Source of the DNA: Roseateles toxinivorans | GTDB taxonomy: Bacteria > Pseudomonadota > Gammaproteobacteria > Burkholderiales > Burkholderiaceae_C | Direction: 5' to 3' | Length of the DNA: 64,000 bases | NCBI RefSeq assembly: GCF_004362525.1 | Contig: NZ_SNXS01000003.1 | Location: 778,008 to 842,007 of the forward strand | In this document: positions 35,888 through 44,209 of the stretch, in pieces | How positions within the stretch are numbered: the stretch's first letter is position 1 | How the letters are laid out: each line of letters starts with the position of its first letter | Notes under the pieces: generated by a model | The model's input: the letters and a program-made list of their open reading frames with translations, nothing else | Databases searched by the model: none | Told to the model about the DNA's origin: nothing | Translations under genes and position numbers: made by a program

Positions 35888-35964
35888 GCGGCTGTAGCTC
35901 AGCTGGATAGAGTACTTGGCTACGAACCAAGGGGTCGTGGGTTCGATTCCTGCCAGCCGCACCA
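35888..35964 (+). tRNA. tRNA-Arg(ACG)
   Basis: 77 bases including encoded CCA. The acceptor stem GCGGCTG pairs with CAGCCGC. The anticodon stem CTTGG/CCAAG holds loop CTACGAA with anticodon ACG, which becomes ICG and reads CGN arginine codons. The T-loop is GGTTCGATTCC. A terminator follows. Confidence 0.97.
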
Positions 35965-35980
35965 GAATAAAAAGAGAATC

Positions 35981-36014
35981 AACGGGTTAGACGTGTAAGC
36001 GTCTAGCCCGTTTT
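35981..36014 (+). terminator. intrinsic terminator after tRNA-Arg
   Basis: A 13-pair stem (35981-35993 with 36000-36012, one G-U) with a 6-base loop, then a short T-run, 16 bases after the tRNA. An A-rich stretch precedes the stem. Confidence 0.9.
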
Positions 36015-36234
36015 CCGTTGCTGGTTCGTTTTTGGTTGGATTGTCATCCCCGTTGCGCCGCGCTTTTGTGTGCGCTGCCCCACAGACGCCACAGGCGCCA
36101 GCGGCTACCGTTCCATGATGAGCACCCTAGGGGCTGAAAGAGCCCGCGCACATCATGACTTCGCCTCCTGCTGACCTGCTCATTCCCTCTCGCGTTCCGC
36201 ACGTCAAGGAAGATCAGAACGAGGGGGCCAGTTC

Positions 36235-37554
36235 TTGGCCAACCTGCTGACCCATTGGCCGTTCGCGAACATGCGTGGCGCGTCTCCTTCGATCTTGGTG
36301 GCAGGTGTGGTGAGCGGCCTGTGCCTCCTTACCGGCCTGCTGGTCGCGAACTTCCTCGGCGGCGAGACAAAGATCGAACGCCGCATCGAACGGCTCTACC
36401 CGCTCGATGCCCCGCGTTTCACGCACGAGCTGGGCGTGCTTCTCGGGCCACCGTTTCTTCAGGGGAACGAGGTGCGCGCGCTGCTCAACGGCGACGAGAT
36501 CTTTCCGCCCATGCTGGCGGCGATAGGCGCGGCCAAGGTGTCGATCAACTTCGAGACTTATATCTACTGGTCGGGTGACATCGGCCGCGAATTTGCCTTG
36601 GCCCTGGCCGAGCGGGCGCGTCAGGGCTTGAAGGTCCATGTGCTGCTCGACTGGGTGGGCAGCGCGAAGATGGACGACAGCCTGGTGGCCGAGATGACCC
36701 AGGCCGGTGTCCAGGTCCGGCGCTTCCATCCGCCGCACTGGTCGCACCTGGGGCGGCTGAACAACCGCACCCACCGCAAGCTGCTGGTCATCGACGGCCG
36801 CCTGGGCTTCACCGGTGGCGTCGGTGTGGCGCCGCAGTGGACCGGCCACGCACAGGACCCGACCCATTGGCGGGACACGCACTTCGAAGTGCTTGGCCCC
36901 GTTGTCGCGCAGATGCAGTCGGTCTTCATCGACAACTGGATCAAGGTCACGGGCGAGGTGCTGCACGGCCCGGACTACTTTCCAGTGCTCGCCCCTGCGG
37001 GCCCGGCGGCGGCGCAGATGTTCAGCAGCTCGCCCAGCGGCGGCAGCGAAAGCATGCAGCTGATGTACCTGCTGGCCTTGACGGCGGCCTCGCGGTCGAT
37101 CGACCTCTCCGCGGCGTACTTCGTGCCGGACCCGCTGACACTGAAAGCGCTGCTTGCCGCGCTCAAGCGCGGTGTCAGGCTGCGCATCATCGTTCCTGGC
37201 CAACACATGGACAGTGAGGCCGTGCGCAGCGCATCGCGGGCCACCTGGGGACCGCTGCTCAGCGCGGGCGCCACCATCGCCGAGTACGGCCCCACGATGT
37301 ACCACTGCAAGCTGATGATCGTCGACGGCCTGCTGACATCGGTCGGCTCGACCAACTTCGACAACCGCTCGTTCCGTCTCAACGACGAAGCGACTTTGAA
37401 CATCGTCGACAAGGGCTTCGCGAGCGCCCAGACCTTGGCCTTCGAAGCCGACCTCGCGCTAGCACAGCGGGTGAGCTACGCCGAGTGGCAGGCCAGGCCG
37501 GCACGAGAGAGGCTAGGCGAATGGCTGGCTTCATTGATAGGAACACAACTTTGA
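36235..37554 (+). CDS. phospholipase D / cardiolipin synthase-like protein
   Basis: 439 residues from TTG 36235, which follows GAGGGG; ATG 36271 is the alternative. A membrane helix lies at about 20-40. Two PLD phosphatidyl-transferase motifs are present: HRKLLVIDGRLGFTGG (about 180) and HCKLMIVDG with SVGSTNFDNRS (about 360). The layout matches ClsB-type cardiolipin synthases, which join or transfer phosphatidyl groups at the inner membrane. It begins a block of small stress-type genes after tRNA-Arg. Confidence 0.88.
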   Translation: MANLLTHWPFANMRGASPSILVAGVVSGLCLLTGLLVANFLGGETKIERRIERLYPLDAPRFTHELGVLLGPPFLQGNEVRALLNGDEIFPPMLAAIGAAKVSINFETYIYWSGDIGREFALALAERARQGLKVHVLLDWVGSAKMDDSLVAEMTQAGVQVRRFHPPHWSHLGRLNNRTHRKLLVIDGRLGFTGGVGVAPQWTGHAQDPTHWRDTHFEVLGPVVAQMQSVFIDNWIKVTGEVLHGPDYFPVLAPAGPAAAQMFSSSPSGGSESMQLMYLLALTAASRSIDLSAAYFVPDPLTLKALLAALKRGVRLRIIVPGQHMDSEAVRSASRATWGPLLSAGATIAEYGPTMYHCKLMIVDGLLTSVGSTNFDNRSFRLNDEATLNIVDKGFASAQTLAFEADLALAQRVSYAEWQARPARERLGEWLASLIGTQL

Positions 37555-37568
37555 GAAGAGGTATGCGT

Positions 37569-37859
37569 ATGTCCCTGAATCAGAGAACCAGGCGTCCGGT
37601 CGGCCGCCAGCTAGCCACCCCGCCTCGCGGTGCCGGCACCCCAGGGCCGGCCAGCGGGCTGGCGCTGCCCCATGAGCGTGATGAGTTGAACCACGCAACC
37701 ACCACCGTGAAACCCGATCCCGCGATGGTTCAGGCCAAGCGCGATCTCGATGCCGGCATGGTCGACACCGATATGCGTGCGACACCTGGCCTCGATAGCG
37801 AACGCCGCAACAGCCTGGTTCCCGGCCCGGGTGGCAAGCCGCCGTCGCGTTTGACGTAA
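37569..37859 (+). CDS. hypothetical 96-residue polar protein
   Basis: It starts MSLNQRTRRPVGRQ, with AAGAGG 7 bases upstream. An in-frame ATG 6 bases earlier is too close to that site. It is rich in Pro, Arg and Gly, probably disordered, with a segment KPDPAMVQAKRDLDAGMVD. I do not recognise the family. It follows the PLD gene by 14 bases and abuts the DUF2789 gene tail to tail. Confidence 0.6.
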   Translation: MSLNQRTRRPVGRQLATPPRGAGTPGPASGLALPHERDELNHATTTVKPDPAMVQAKRDLDAGMVDTDMRATPGLDSERRNSLVPGPGGKPPSRLT

Positions 37860-38090
37860 TCAGTGCAGTGCAAGATTCAACTGGTCGATGACTTCGGCCC
37901 AGTCGGCGTCGTCCTTGAGCTGCTCTTTCAGCAGGGCCGATTGCGCCGGTGTCCAGAACGCGGCGTCGGCCAGTTTGATGTTCCCGGGCAGCGGACGGTG
38001 CGAGTCGATGAAGGCTCGTATGCTTTCGTTGTCGGACGGCAAACCCAGTTGGGCGAACAAATCGGAAAACGGGTGAAAAGAGGAATCCAT
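37860..38090 (-). CDS. DUF2789 family protein
   Basis: 76 residues beginning MDSSFHPFSDLFAQLGLPS and containing DAAFWTPAQSALLKEQL and DDADWAEVIDQLN, the DUF2789 pattern. GGAG lies 5 bases before the ATG, fixing the start; the longer frame upstream is not conserved. Function unknown. Confidence 0.87.
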   Translation of the reverse strand: MDSSFHPFSDLFAQLGLPSDNESIRAFIDSHRPLPGNIKLADAAFWTPAQSALLKEQLKDDADWAEVIDQLNLALH

Positions 38091-38291
38091 CGAGGCTCCA
38101 GAAAAGACAGCGGCAAAGTGGAGCCCGATCTCATGCTCCTTGCCTGCAAGTGACGTCGCCACCTTCAGACACGCATGGTGAAGAGGCAGTGAAAGGACGA
38201 TACGCCGATTTGACCCTGGGTGTGCCCGACCCGATTTGAGGCAGGCGATCGGGCAGGATCCACAAGCGAACCGGGAGTCGTAGACGCCTAA

Positions 38292-38312
38292 GACAGGCCC
38301 CTGGGGCCTGTC
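38292..38312 (-). terminator. hairpin after the glycine-zipper stress protein gene
   Basis: A perfect 10-base inverted repeat around a single central base (38292-38301 with 38303-38312), 6 bases beyond the minus-strand stop at 38319. No long T-run follows. Confidence 0.6.
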
Positions 38313-38318
38313 CAGGGG

Positions 38319-38849
38319 TCAGCGATAGACGTGCTGGCCCTTGTTGTCCTTCCAGCTTTGCTCCACGTGCAGGGCATCTTCTTCGTTGCGCGTGCGCAGG
38401 CCCATCAGGATGCCACCGTTGCGGATGCCTTCCTCGTAGTCCTTGACCCGCTCCTCGGGCATGCTCCAGCCAATCAGCGCACCGACGAGGCCGCCGCTCG
38501 CTGCGCCGGCGCCGGCGCCGGCAATGGCCGCGGCCAGCGGGCCTGCTATCACCAGCCCCAGGCCCGGCAGGGCCAGTGTCGTGCCAACCGCGGCGATGGC
38601 GGCAGCGATCGCGCCGAGTGTGCCTCCGATGGCGCCGCCAACGCCGGCACCCTCAGCGGCCTTGTTGCCCAGTTCCGTCTCCACGCCGGTGCCGACGAAA
38701 TGCCGGTTCCGCGTATCGTCGGACATCACCATATTGACGTCGCCGCTCGAATAGCCTCGGTCATTGACCGTGCCATAGGCTGCTTCCGCGCTGGCGCGAT
38801 CGGGGAAGAGGCCGGTGACCAGACGGCCATTGTTGTTGCTTGTATCCAT
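38319..38849 (-). CDS. glycine-zipper general-stress-type protein
   Basis: 176 residues; the start at MDTSNNNGRLVTGLF is preceded by AAGGAA. The first 50 residues (LFPDRASAEAAYGTVNDRGY, then DVNMVMSD) resemble the fold of general stress protein 17M-like proteins. A Gly/Ala-rich hydrophobic centre (about 70-130) has GXXXG-type zippers and probably inserts in membranes. The C-terminus is charged and returns to the first domain type. Role inferred as stress tolerance; exact function unknown. Confidence 0.8.
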   Translation of the reverse strand: MDTSNNNGRLVTGLFPDRASAEAAYGTVNDRGYSSGDVNMVMSDDTRNRHFVGTGVETELGNKAAEGAGVGGAIGGTLGAIAAAIAAVGTTLALPGLGLVIAGPLAAAIAGAGAGAASGGLVGALIGWSMPEERVKDYEEGIRNGGILMGLRTRNEEDALHVEQSWKDNKGQHVYR

Positions 38850-38883
38850 AGTGTTTCCTTGAAGTGTGAAGGTTGCGGCCGTA

Positions 38884-39201
38884 TCAACGGCTCGCGGGGG
38901 AAGTAGCAGGAAGAGCCGAGGTGGCCCGCGGATACGGCGCAGATGCGCCTGGCGACTTGGTGATCGCACGTGCCTTGTCGGCCGCGGAAGGGCCGGTGCG
39001 CACGACCGTGCCCACATCGGAGCGAGGCACGGCCTGTTGAACCGCCGAGGCGGCGGCCTTGGGCGAGACGCCTATGACGGTGCTTGGCTGACTGGCCGTC
39101 ATGCCGGCCGGTGGCGCGGCCACCTGGGCGAGAGCAACGCCGACAACTGAAAGTGCGAGCGTGCCGCCAACCAGGGAAATGCTGGTGAGGGAGAGAGACA
39201 T
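38884..39201 (-). CDS. small exported protein, unknown function
   Basis: 105 residues. The signal peptide is MSLSLTSISLVGGTLALSVV up to ALAQ. The mature part is Ala/Ser/Pro-rich, low in structure, with SPKAAASAVQQAVPRSDVGTV. GAACCC precedes the ATG, a weak ribosome site. It lies just upstream of the stress-protein gene on the same strand. Family not recognised. Confidence 0.65.
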   Translation of the reverse strand: MSLSLTSISLVGGTLALSVVGVALAQVAAPPAGMTASQPSTVIGVSPKAAASAVQQAVPRSDVGTVVRTGPSAADKARAITKSPGASAPYPRATSALPATSPASR

Positions 39202-39334
39202 GGTGGGTTCCGGTTGTGATGGACGCGAGGGCCGGGCGGGATATACGGCGACCCGGCTGTGAACAAGTCGAAAGTGCCGACACCGCTACCGTGGCAAGGC
39301 GCGTTCCCGACCGGTCGGGCCGTCTGCGTGCCAA

Positions 39335-40696
39335 TCAGCGCTTGCCGCTGCCCGTGACACGCCAGATCACGTTGCCGACGTCGTCGGCCACCAGCAGCGC
39401 GCCGCGTCGATCAAGCGCCACACCGACCGGCCGGCCCATGGCCTGGCCCTCGTCGTTGAGGAAGCCATCGAGCACGTCCTGCGGCATGCCCTGCGGCTGG
39501 GCCCCGGCAAAGGGCACGAAGATGACCTTGTAGCCGCTGCGGGGCTGACGATTCCAGGAGCCATGCTGGCCGATGAACATGCCCTGGGCGAAGCGCTCGG
39601 GCAGACTGTTGCCCGCCGCCGCGACCAGGCCCAGTGAGGCCGTGTGCGCGCCGAGCCCGTAGTCGGGCACCAGGGCCTTGCTGACAAGATCGGGCCGCTG
39701 CGGCCTGACGCGCGCATCGACATGGCCCCCGAAGTAGCTGTAGGGCCAGCCATAGAAGCCGCCGTCGCGCACCGAGGTCAGATAGTCGGGGACCAGATTG
39801 TCACCGAGCTCGTCGCGCTCGTTGACCACGGTCCACAGGGCGCCGCTGCCCGGTTCCCAGGCCATGCCGACCGGGTTGCGCAGGCCAGAGGCGAAGACCC
39901 GGCGCGAGCCAGAGGCCAGATCGATCTCGAGGATGGCGGCGCGGTCCTGCTCGGCCTCGATGCCGTTCTCGGCCGCATTGCTGTTCGAGCCGACGCTGGC
40001 GTAAAGCTTGCTGCCATCGGCACTGGCGACCAGGTTCTTGGTCCAGTGGTGGTTGATCGGTCCTCCGGGCAGTTCTGCGACCTGGACCGGCGGACCCGCC
40101 AGCTGCGTCTGCCCGGACTTGTAGTCGAAGCGGACGATGGCATCGGTATTCGCGACATAGAAGCGATCGCCGATCAGGACCATGCCGAACGGCGAGTTCA
40201 GGCCCTCGGCAAAGGGCAGGCGCAGGTCGGCCACGCCATCGCCGTCGGTATCGCGAAGCAGGGTGATGCGGTTGGCGCTCGGCACGCCGGCCCCGGCCTT
40301 CTTCATGAACAGCTTGGTGAACCATGCCTTGAGACCCTGGCCGTCCTTGGGCCGTGGCGGCGCATTGGTCTCGGCCACCAGCACATCGTTATTCGGCAGT
40401 ACATAGATCCAGCGCGGATGGTCGAGGCCGGCGGCGAACGCTTGCACGCTCAAGCCCGCCGCCGGTTTCGGTTGCACGCCCGCGGGCCATCCGACCGCCT
40501 TGGCGACGTTGACGGTCGGGATCAGGTAGGCCTCGGGTGCAGGCAATGCGGGGTTGCTGCCGTAGCCGACGGCGCCGGGCTCGGCGCTAACGGCCGCCGC
40601 GGCAGCCATGGTGAGGCCCAGCGCCCAGCCGAGCTTCAGCGACGAGGCTCGGTAGGAGCAAGCCGCAGCGGTGGCGGACGAGAGTCGAGCGGGCAT
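39335..40696 (-). CDS. sorbosone/glucose dehydrogenase-like beta-propeller protein
   Basis: 453 residues with an N-terminal signal (about 1-38). The propeller of the L-sorbosone dehydrogenase-like (GSDH) family shows VQAFAAGLDHPRWIYVLPN, LLRDTDGDGVADLR, GLNSPFGMVL, FASGLRNPVGMAWEP and SWNRQPRSGYKV. Such periplasmic proteins are predicted to use PQQ. The exact sugar substrate is not known. It stands alone, with no PQQ genes nearby. Confidence 0.87.
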   Translation of the reverse strand: MPARLSSATAAACSYRASSLKLGWALGLTMAAAAAVSAEPGAVGYGSNPALPAPEAYLIPTVNVAKAVGWPAGVQPKPAAGLSVQAFAAGLDHPRWIYVLPNNDVLVAETNAPPRPKDGQGLKAWFTKLFMKKAGAGVPSANRITLLRDTDGDGVADLRLPFAEGLNSPFGMVLIGDRFYVANTDAIVRFDYKSGQTQLAGPPVQVAELPGGPINHHWTKNLVASADGSKLYASVGSNSNAAENGIEAEQDRAAILEIDLASGSRRVFASGLRNPVGMAWEPGSGALWTVVNERDELGDNLVPDYLTSVRDGGFYGWPYSYFGGHVDARVRPQRPDLVSKALVPDYGLGAHTASLGLVAAAGNSLPERFAQGMFIGQHGSWNRQPRSGYKVIFVPFAGAQPQGMPQDVLDGFLNDEGQAMGRPVGVALDRRGALLVADDVGNVIWRVTGSGKR

Positions 40697-40872
40697 GGGC
40701 TTCCTGGTGTCTGGTTGGGCTGCAAGGCGAGGTCATTCAGCTGCTCAACAGCAATCGACGTGCCTGACCCACGCAGACAGGTCAGGGCCTCATCGGGAAC
40801 GCGGCTTGCTCTCCCGTAATACCGGCCACTGTGCCCTTTCAACATAGGCAGCGCTGAGGCGCTGAGAAGACC

Positions 40873-41061
40873 ATGATGACGATGTCGTGCGCCGCAGCGG
40901 TGCCCAAACAGGACGTTCCCCCGATGTCGACGCCGGAGGTGCCGCAACCGCCGCCCGAACGGCCCGATCCGCGACCGCCCGAGATCCAGGAACCAACGCC
41001 GTCGCGGCCGCCTACCCCGATCGGAGACCCGCCTGGCGTTGCTCCTGAGCAATTCATCTGA
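40873..41061 (+). CDS. proline-rich small protein
   Basis: 62 residues from ATG 40873, or 45 from ATG 40924. Nearly a third is proline, in repeats such as EVPQPPPERPDPRPPEIQE. Small PEP/PPE-rich proteins of this kind recur in Burkholderiales genomes, which supports it, but low complexity makes the call weak. Function unknown. Confidence 0.45.
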   Translation: MMTMSCAAAVPKQDVPPMSTPEVPQPPPERPDPRPPEIQEPTPSRPPTPIGDPPGVAPEQFI

Positions 41062-41143
41062 ACCGGCGAACGGGCATACCGCTTGCCCTGTCGAAGTGAG
41101 CGGATGCACCCTGGCGTCCGCATTACCCACCTAGGAGATCACT

Positions 41144-41221
41144 ATGGGCAAGTACCTGATCGCATGGCTGCTTGGCGTTCCGGGCATCATTCTGGTCCTG
41201 CTGTACTTCTTTTTCAGATGA
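41144..41221 (+). CDS. 25-residue membrane microprotein
   Basis: A frame of 25 codons beginning MGKYLIAWLLGVPGII and ending LLYFFFR: one hydrophobic helix with a basic end. AGGAG lies 7 bases before the ATG, an ideal ribosome site. Its stop overlaps the ATG of the next small gene (ATGA at 41218-41221). It is probably a real small inner-membrane protein; function unknown. Confidence 0.7.
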   Translation: MGKYLIAWLLGVPGIILVLLYFFFR

Positions 41222-41424
41222 ATGCCAAGGCTCCTCAGCCTGCCGACCTGATCGCACCGGTCGAGTCGGAACTGGGTGAGGAAGATCCCGGCAGTGCGCT
41301 CGACGGCTTGGTCGCGCCGGAGCCCCGGCCGGTCACGCCCGGGCCAGGCCCTGCGAAGCATCGAAAGACGGATACTCCTGGCGAGGATGAAGCGCTCGAT
41401 CCGGTGGGGCGGCCGCCACGCTGA
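41218..41424 (+). CDS. 68-residue acidic/proline-rich protein
   Basis: It starts MNAKAPQPADLIAPVE, coupled to the 25-residue gene by ATGA. It is polar, rich in Pro, Glu and Asp, and lacks any membrane segment. No family recognised. The pair looks like a two-gene micro-operon. Confidence 0.55.
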   Translation: MNAKAPQPADLIAPVESELGEEDPGSALDGLVAPEPRPVTPGPGPAKHRKTDTPGEDEALDPVGRPPR

Positions 41425-41728
41425 TTCAATCGGTCATCGGTTCGGCGGGCGCGCCAATGGCTTCTGGCGCAATATGGCCTCCACGCCTCGCATCGTCCGG
41501 ATCTGCCTGTTCCTAAACCAGCCGCTCTATCTGGGGCCAATCGGCAAGAGCGGCAAGAGCGGCAAGGTTTACGCGCTGCTGCGCGAAGCGATGGTGGCAG
41601 ACGCCAGCATTGGACCCTGCGCACGATGGGCGAGCGCCTCGCTGTCAAGAACGCCTGGCAGGCTTTGCCCAAGAGCGCCAGCCAGTTGCTGGCGTCGGCA
41701 ATGCACGTGCTGGATATCGCCCCAACCT
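41425..41728. other. intergenic stretch before the CoA transferase gene
   Basis: About 300 bases with no supported gene. One frame ending near 41731 reads TMGERLAVKNAWQALPKSASQ and looks faintly coding, perhaps a relic, but lacks a start and a recognisable family. Confidence 0.4.
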
Positions 41729-42856
41729 CTAGCTCGGCAGATCGCTCCTGAGCAGACCCAGTTCCTGCAGGATGTCCTGCGTGTGCGCGCCCGGCTCGGG
41801 CGGCGATTGCGGTGCGCGCGCAGGGGTTCTTGAGAAGCGCGGGGAGGGCGCTGGCTGCAGGACCCCATCGACCTCGACAAAATTGCCGCGCGCCCGGTTG
41901 TGTGGGTGTTCCGGCGCTTCGGCCAGGCTCAGCACCGGGGCCACGCAGGCGTCGGTTCCCTCGAGCACGCCGCACCAGGCGTCGCGGGTTCGTGTCAGCA
42001 GGCGCTCGGCCACACGGGCGCGCAGCTCGGGCCAGTCACGCACCTGGTACTGGCGCGAGGCGTCCACGTCGTCGAATCCCAGGCGCCGCAGCAGCTCGGC
42101 ATAGAACTGCGGCTCGATCGCGCCGAGGCTCAGGTGCTTGCCGTCGGCGCATTCGAAGCTGTCGTAGAACGGGGAGCTGTGCAGGAAGAAGTTCTGCTCG
42201 GGGGCATCGCGCCAGAAGTTTTGTGCACGCAGGCTGTGGATCAGCGTGGCCATCGTGTTGACGCCGTCCACCATCGCCGCATCGATGACCTGGCCGCGGC
42301 CGGAACTGCGCGCCTCATGCAGTGCGCAGACCAGGCCGAAGGCCAGGAACAGCGCGCCGCCGGCCATGTCGCCGATCATCGTCGCGGGAATCGTCGGTGC
42401 CGCGCCGGCACGGGCCGACAGGCTCAGCACGCCGGTCAGCGCGACATAGTTGATGTCATGCCCGGCCGCCTGGGCCAGCGGGCCGCTCTGCCCCCAACCG
42501 GTGACGCGGCCATAGACCAGGCGCGGATTGCGCGCCAGCGTCGGCTCCGGCCCCAGGCCCAGGCGTTCCATCACGCCGGGGCGATAGCCCTCGATCAGGC
42601 CGTCGGCGCGGTCGAGCAGGCGTTGGGCGGCCTCCAGGTCGGCGGGCAGTTTCAGATTCAGCGCGATCGAGCGCTTGCCGCGGTTCAGCATGCCGCCAGC
42701 GCCCACACTCAGTGCTGTGCCGGCGCGTTCGATGACGATCACCTCGGCGCCCATATCGGCCAGCAGCATGCCGCAAAACGGCCCGGGGCCGATGCCGGCG
42801 AATTCGACGATGCGCAGTCCGGCCAGCGGGCCCGTGGAAGGCGAGGGGTGGGTCAC
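41729..42856 (-). CDS. class III CoA transferase / alpha-methylacyl-CoA racemase-like
   Basis: 375 residues. Family III signatures are LRIVEFAGIGPGPFCGMLLADMG (in parts), NRGKRSIALNLK, LIEGYRPGVMERLGLGP and GHDINYVALTGVLS. The His and Asp positions match Amacr-type racemases, which epimerise 2-methylacyl-CoA. It lies 6 bases after the type I secretion gene on the same strand but is functionally unrelated as far as can be seen. Confidence 0.92.
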   Translation of the reverse strand: MTHPSPSTGPLAGLRIVEFAGIGPGPFCGMLLADMGAEVIVIERAGTALSVGAGGMLNRGKRSIALNLKLPADLEAAQRLLDRADGLIEGYRPGVMERLGLGPEPTLARNPRLVYGRVTGWGQSGPLAQAAGHDINYVALTGVLSLSARAGAAPTIPATMIGDMAGGALFLAFGLVCALHEARSSGRGQVIDAAMVDGVNTMATLIHSLRAQNFWRDAPEQNFFLHSSPFYDSFECADGKHLSLGAIEPQFYAELLRRLGFDDVDASRQYQVRDWPELRARVAERLLTRTRDAWCGVLEGTDACVAPVLSLAEAPEHPHNRARGNFVEVDGVLQPAPSPRFSRTPARAPQSPPEPGAHTQDILQELGLLRSDLPS

Positions 42857-42862
42857 GGGTGC

Positions 42863-44209
42863 TCAGCGCTCCAGCCAGGCCTTGCGGAAGCTGTCCATCA
42901 GCGGCTGCAGCAGGTAGCCGAAGAAGGTGCGCTCGCCGGTGCGGATGAAGATGTCGGCCTGCATGCCGGGCTGCACCTTCTGCTCGCCCAGGCGCTCCAG
43001 CTCGGTCTTGGGCACATCGAGCTTGACAGTGAAATAGCTGAGCTCGGTGCGCGGGTCCAGCACAGCGTCAGCGGACACGTAGGTGACGCTGCCATTGAGC
43101 TCGGGCGTGGTCCGGGGGTTGAAGGCATGCAGCTTCAGGCCGGCCTGCTGGCCGACCATCACCCGGTCGATATCGGCGGGCAGCACGCGGGCTTCCAGCA
43201 CCAGGCGGTCATCGCTGGGCACCAGCTCCATGACCACTTCGCCGGGGCCGATCACGCCGCCGGCCGTGTGTATCTTCAGCTCGGTGATGGTGCCGCTGAC
43301 CGGTGCGCGCAGCTCGGTCAGCTCCAGCGTGCGCTTGGTGGCGCTGGCGCGCTCGATCAGCTCGTAGTTCTCGGACTGCACCTTCTTCAGCTCGTTGGCC
43401 ACCTCTTCCTGGAAGGCGCGGCGCACCTGGAACTTTTTCAGCTCGCGCTCGCTGATGGCGGTGCGGCCCGAGGCGACCTTGGAGACCAGCTCGTCGCGCT
43501 CGCCCTTGAGCCGGGCGATGTCGCGATCGACGGCGCGCAGCCTGGTCTTCTCGACCATGCCCTGCTTGTCGAGATCGATCAGGCCCTTGAGGTCGTTCTC
43601 CAGGCTTTCGATCTGCTCGTTCTTCGAGCGCTGCTGCGACTGGAAGCCGGTGATCTCGTTGCGCAGCGCGGCGACCTGCTCGTCCAGAATACCCAGTTCG
43701 CCGGCCCGCGAGCTGCGCCGCGCGGCGAACATGGCCTGCTGGGCGCGCAGGATCTGCGCCACCTGCTCGTTGTCGGCGCGCTGGGTCAGCTCGGTCGGGA
43801 ACTCGATCGTGGATTTCTCATCGCGCTCGGCCTTCAGTCGCGCCTCGGTGGCCAGGGCCACATCTCGGCCGCCGACGACCACGCCGTGGGCCGCGCCGGC
43901 GCGGGTTTCGTCGAGCTGCACCAACACGTCGCCGGCCTTCACCGTGCTGCCGTCCTGTACCAGGATCTTCTTGACCACGCCGCCCTCGGCATGCTGGATC
44001 TTCTTGCGGCTGGTGTCGACCTTGACCGAGCCCTGGGCGACCACGGCAGACGACAAGGGCGCCAGGGTTGACCAGACGACCGACACGCCTATCGTGCCGG
44101 CAATGATGGCCAGACCGATCAGGTTCCAGCGGCGGCCGTCCTGGGCGGCGCGCTCGTCGCCGACGACCAGCCTGGCCAGTGCCTGATCGCGAAGGCTGAC
44201 ATCAGCCAT
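42863..44209 (-). CDS. type I secretion membrane fusion protein (HlyD/PrtE family)
   Basis: 448 residues. A cytoplasmic N-terminus is followed by a membrane helix (about 28-50), a lipoyl-like half VVKKILVQDGSTVKAGDVL, long coiled-coil helices (about 120-290), the second lipoyl half LRAPVSGTITELKIHT and a beta barrel. It bridges the inner-membrane ABC exporter to an outer-membrane TolC-like channel, not in this window. Its start overlaps the ABC gene by 8 bases. The giant protein upstream is the likely cargo. Confidence 0.94.
   Translation of the reverse strand: MADVSLRDQALARLVVGDERAAQDGRRWNLIGLAIIAGTIGVSVVWSTLAPLSSAVVAQGSVKVDTSRKKIQHAEGGVVKKILVQDGSTVKAGDVLVQLDETRAGAAHGVVVGGRDVALATEARLKAERDEKSTIEFPTELTQRADNEQVAQILRAQQAMFAARRSSRAGELGILDEQVAALRNEITGFQSQQRSKNEQIESLENDLKGLIDLDKQGMVEKTRLRAVDRDIARLKGERDELVSKVASGRTAISERELKKFQVRRAFQEEVANELKKVQSENYELIERASATKRTLELTELRAPVSGTITELKIHTAGGVIGPGEVVMELVPSDDRLVLEARVLPADIDRVMVGQQAGLKLHAFNPRTTPELNGSVTYVSADAVLDPRTELSYFTVKLDVPKTELERLGEQKVQPGMQADIFIRTGERTFFGYLLQPLMDSFRKAWLER

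Noticed and set aside
35888..36014. Possible island attachment site at tRNA-Arg
   Set aside because: No repeat of the tRNA 3' end was found downstream and no integrase is present; the following genes look chromosomal.
39306..39319. Perfect 14-base palindrome after the sorbosone dehydrogenase-like gene
   Set aside because: It has no loop and no T-run, so it is not a convincing terminator, and no known operator matches.
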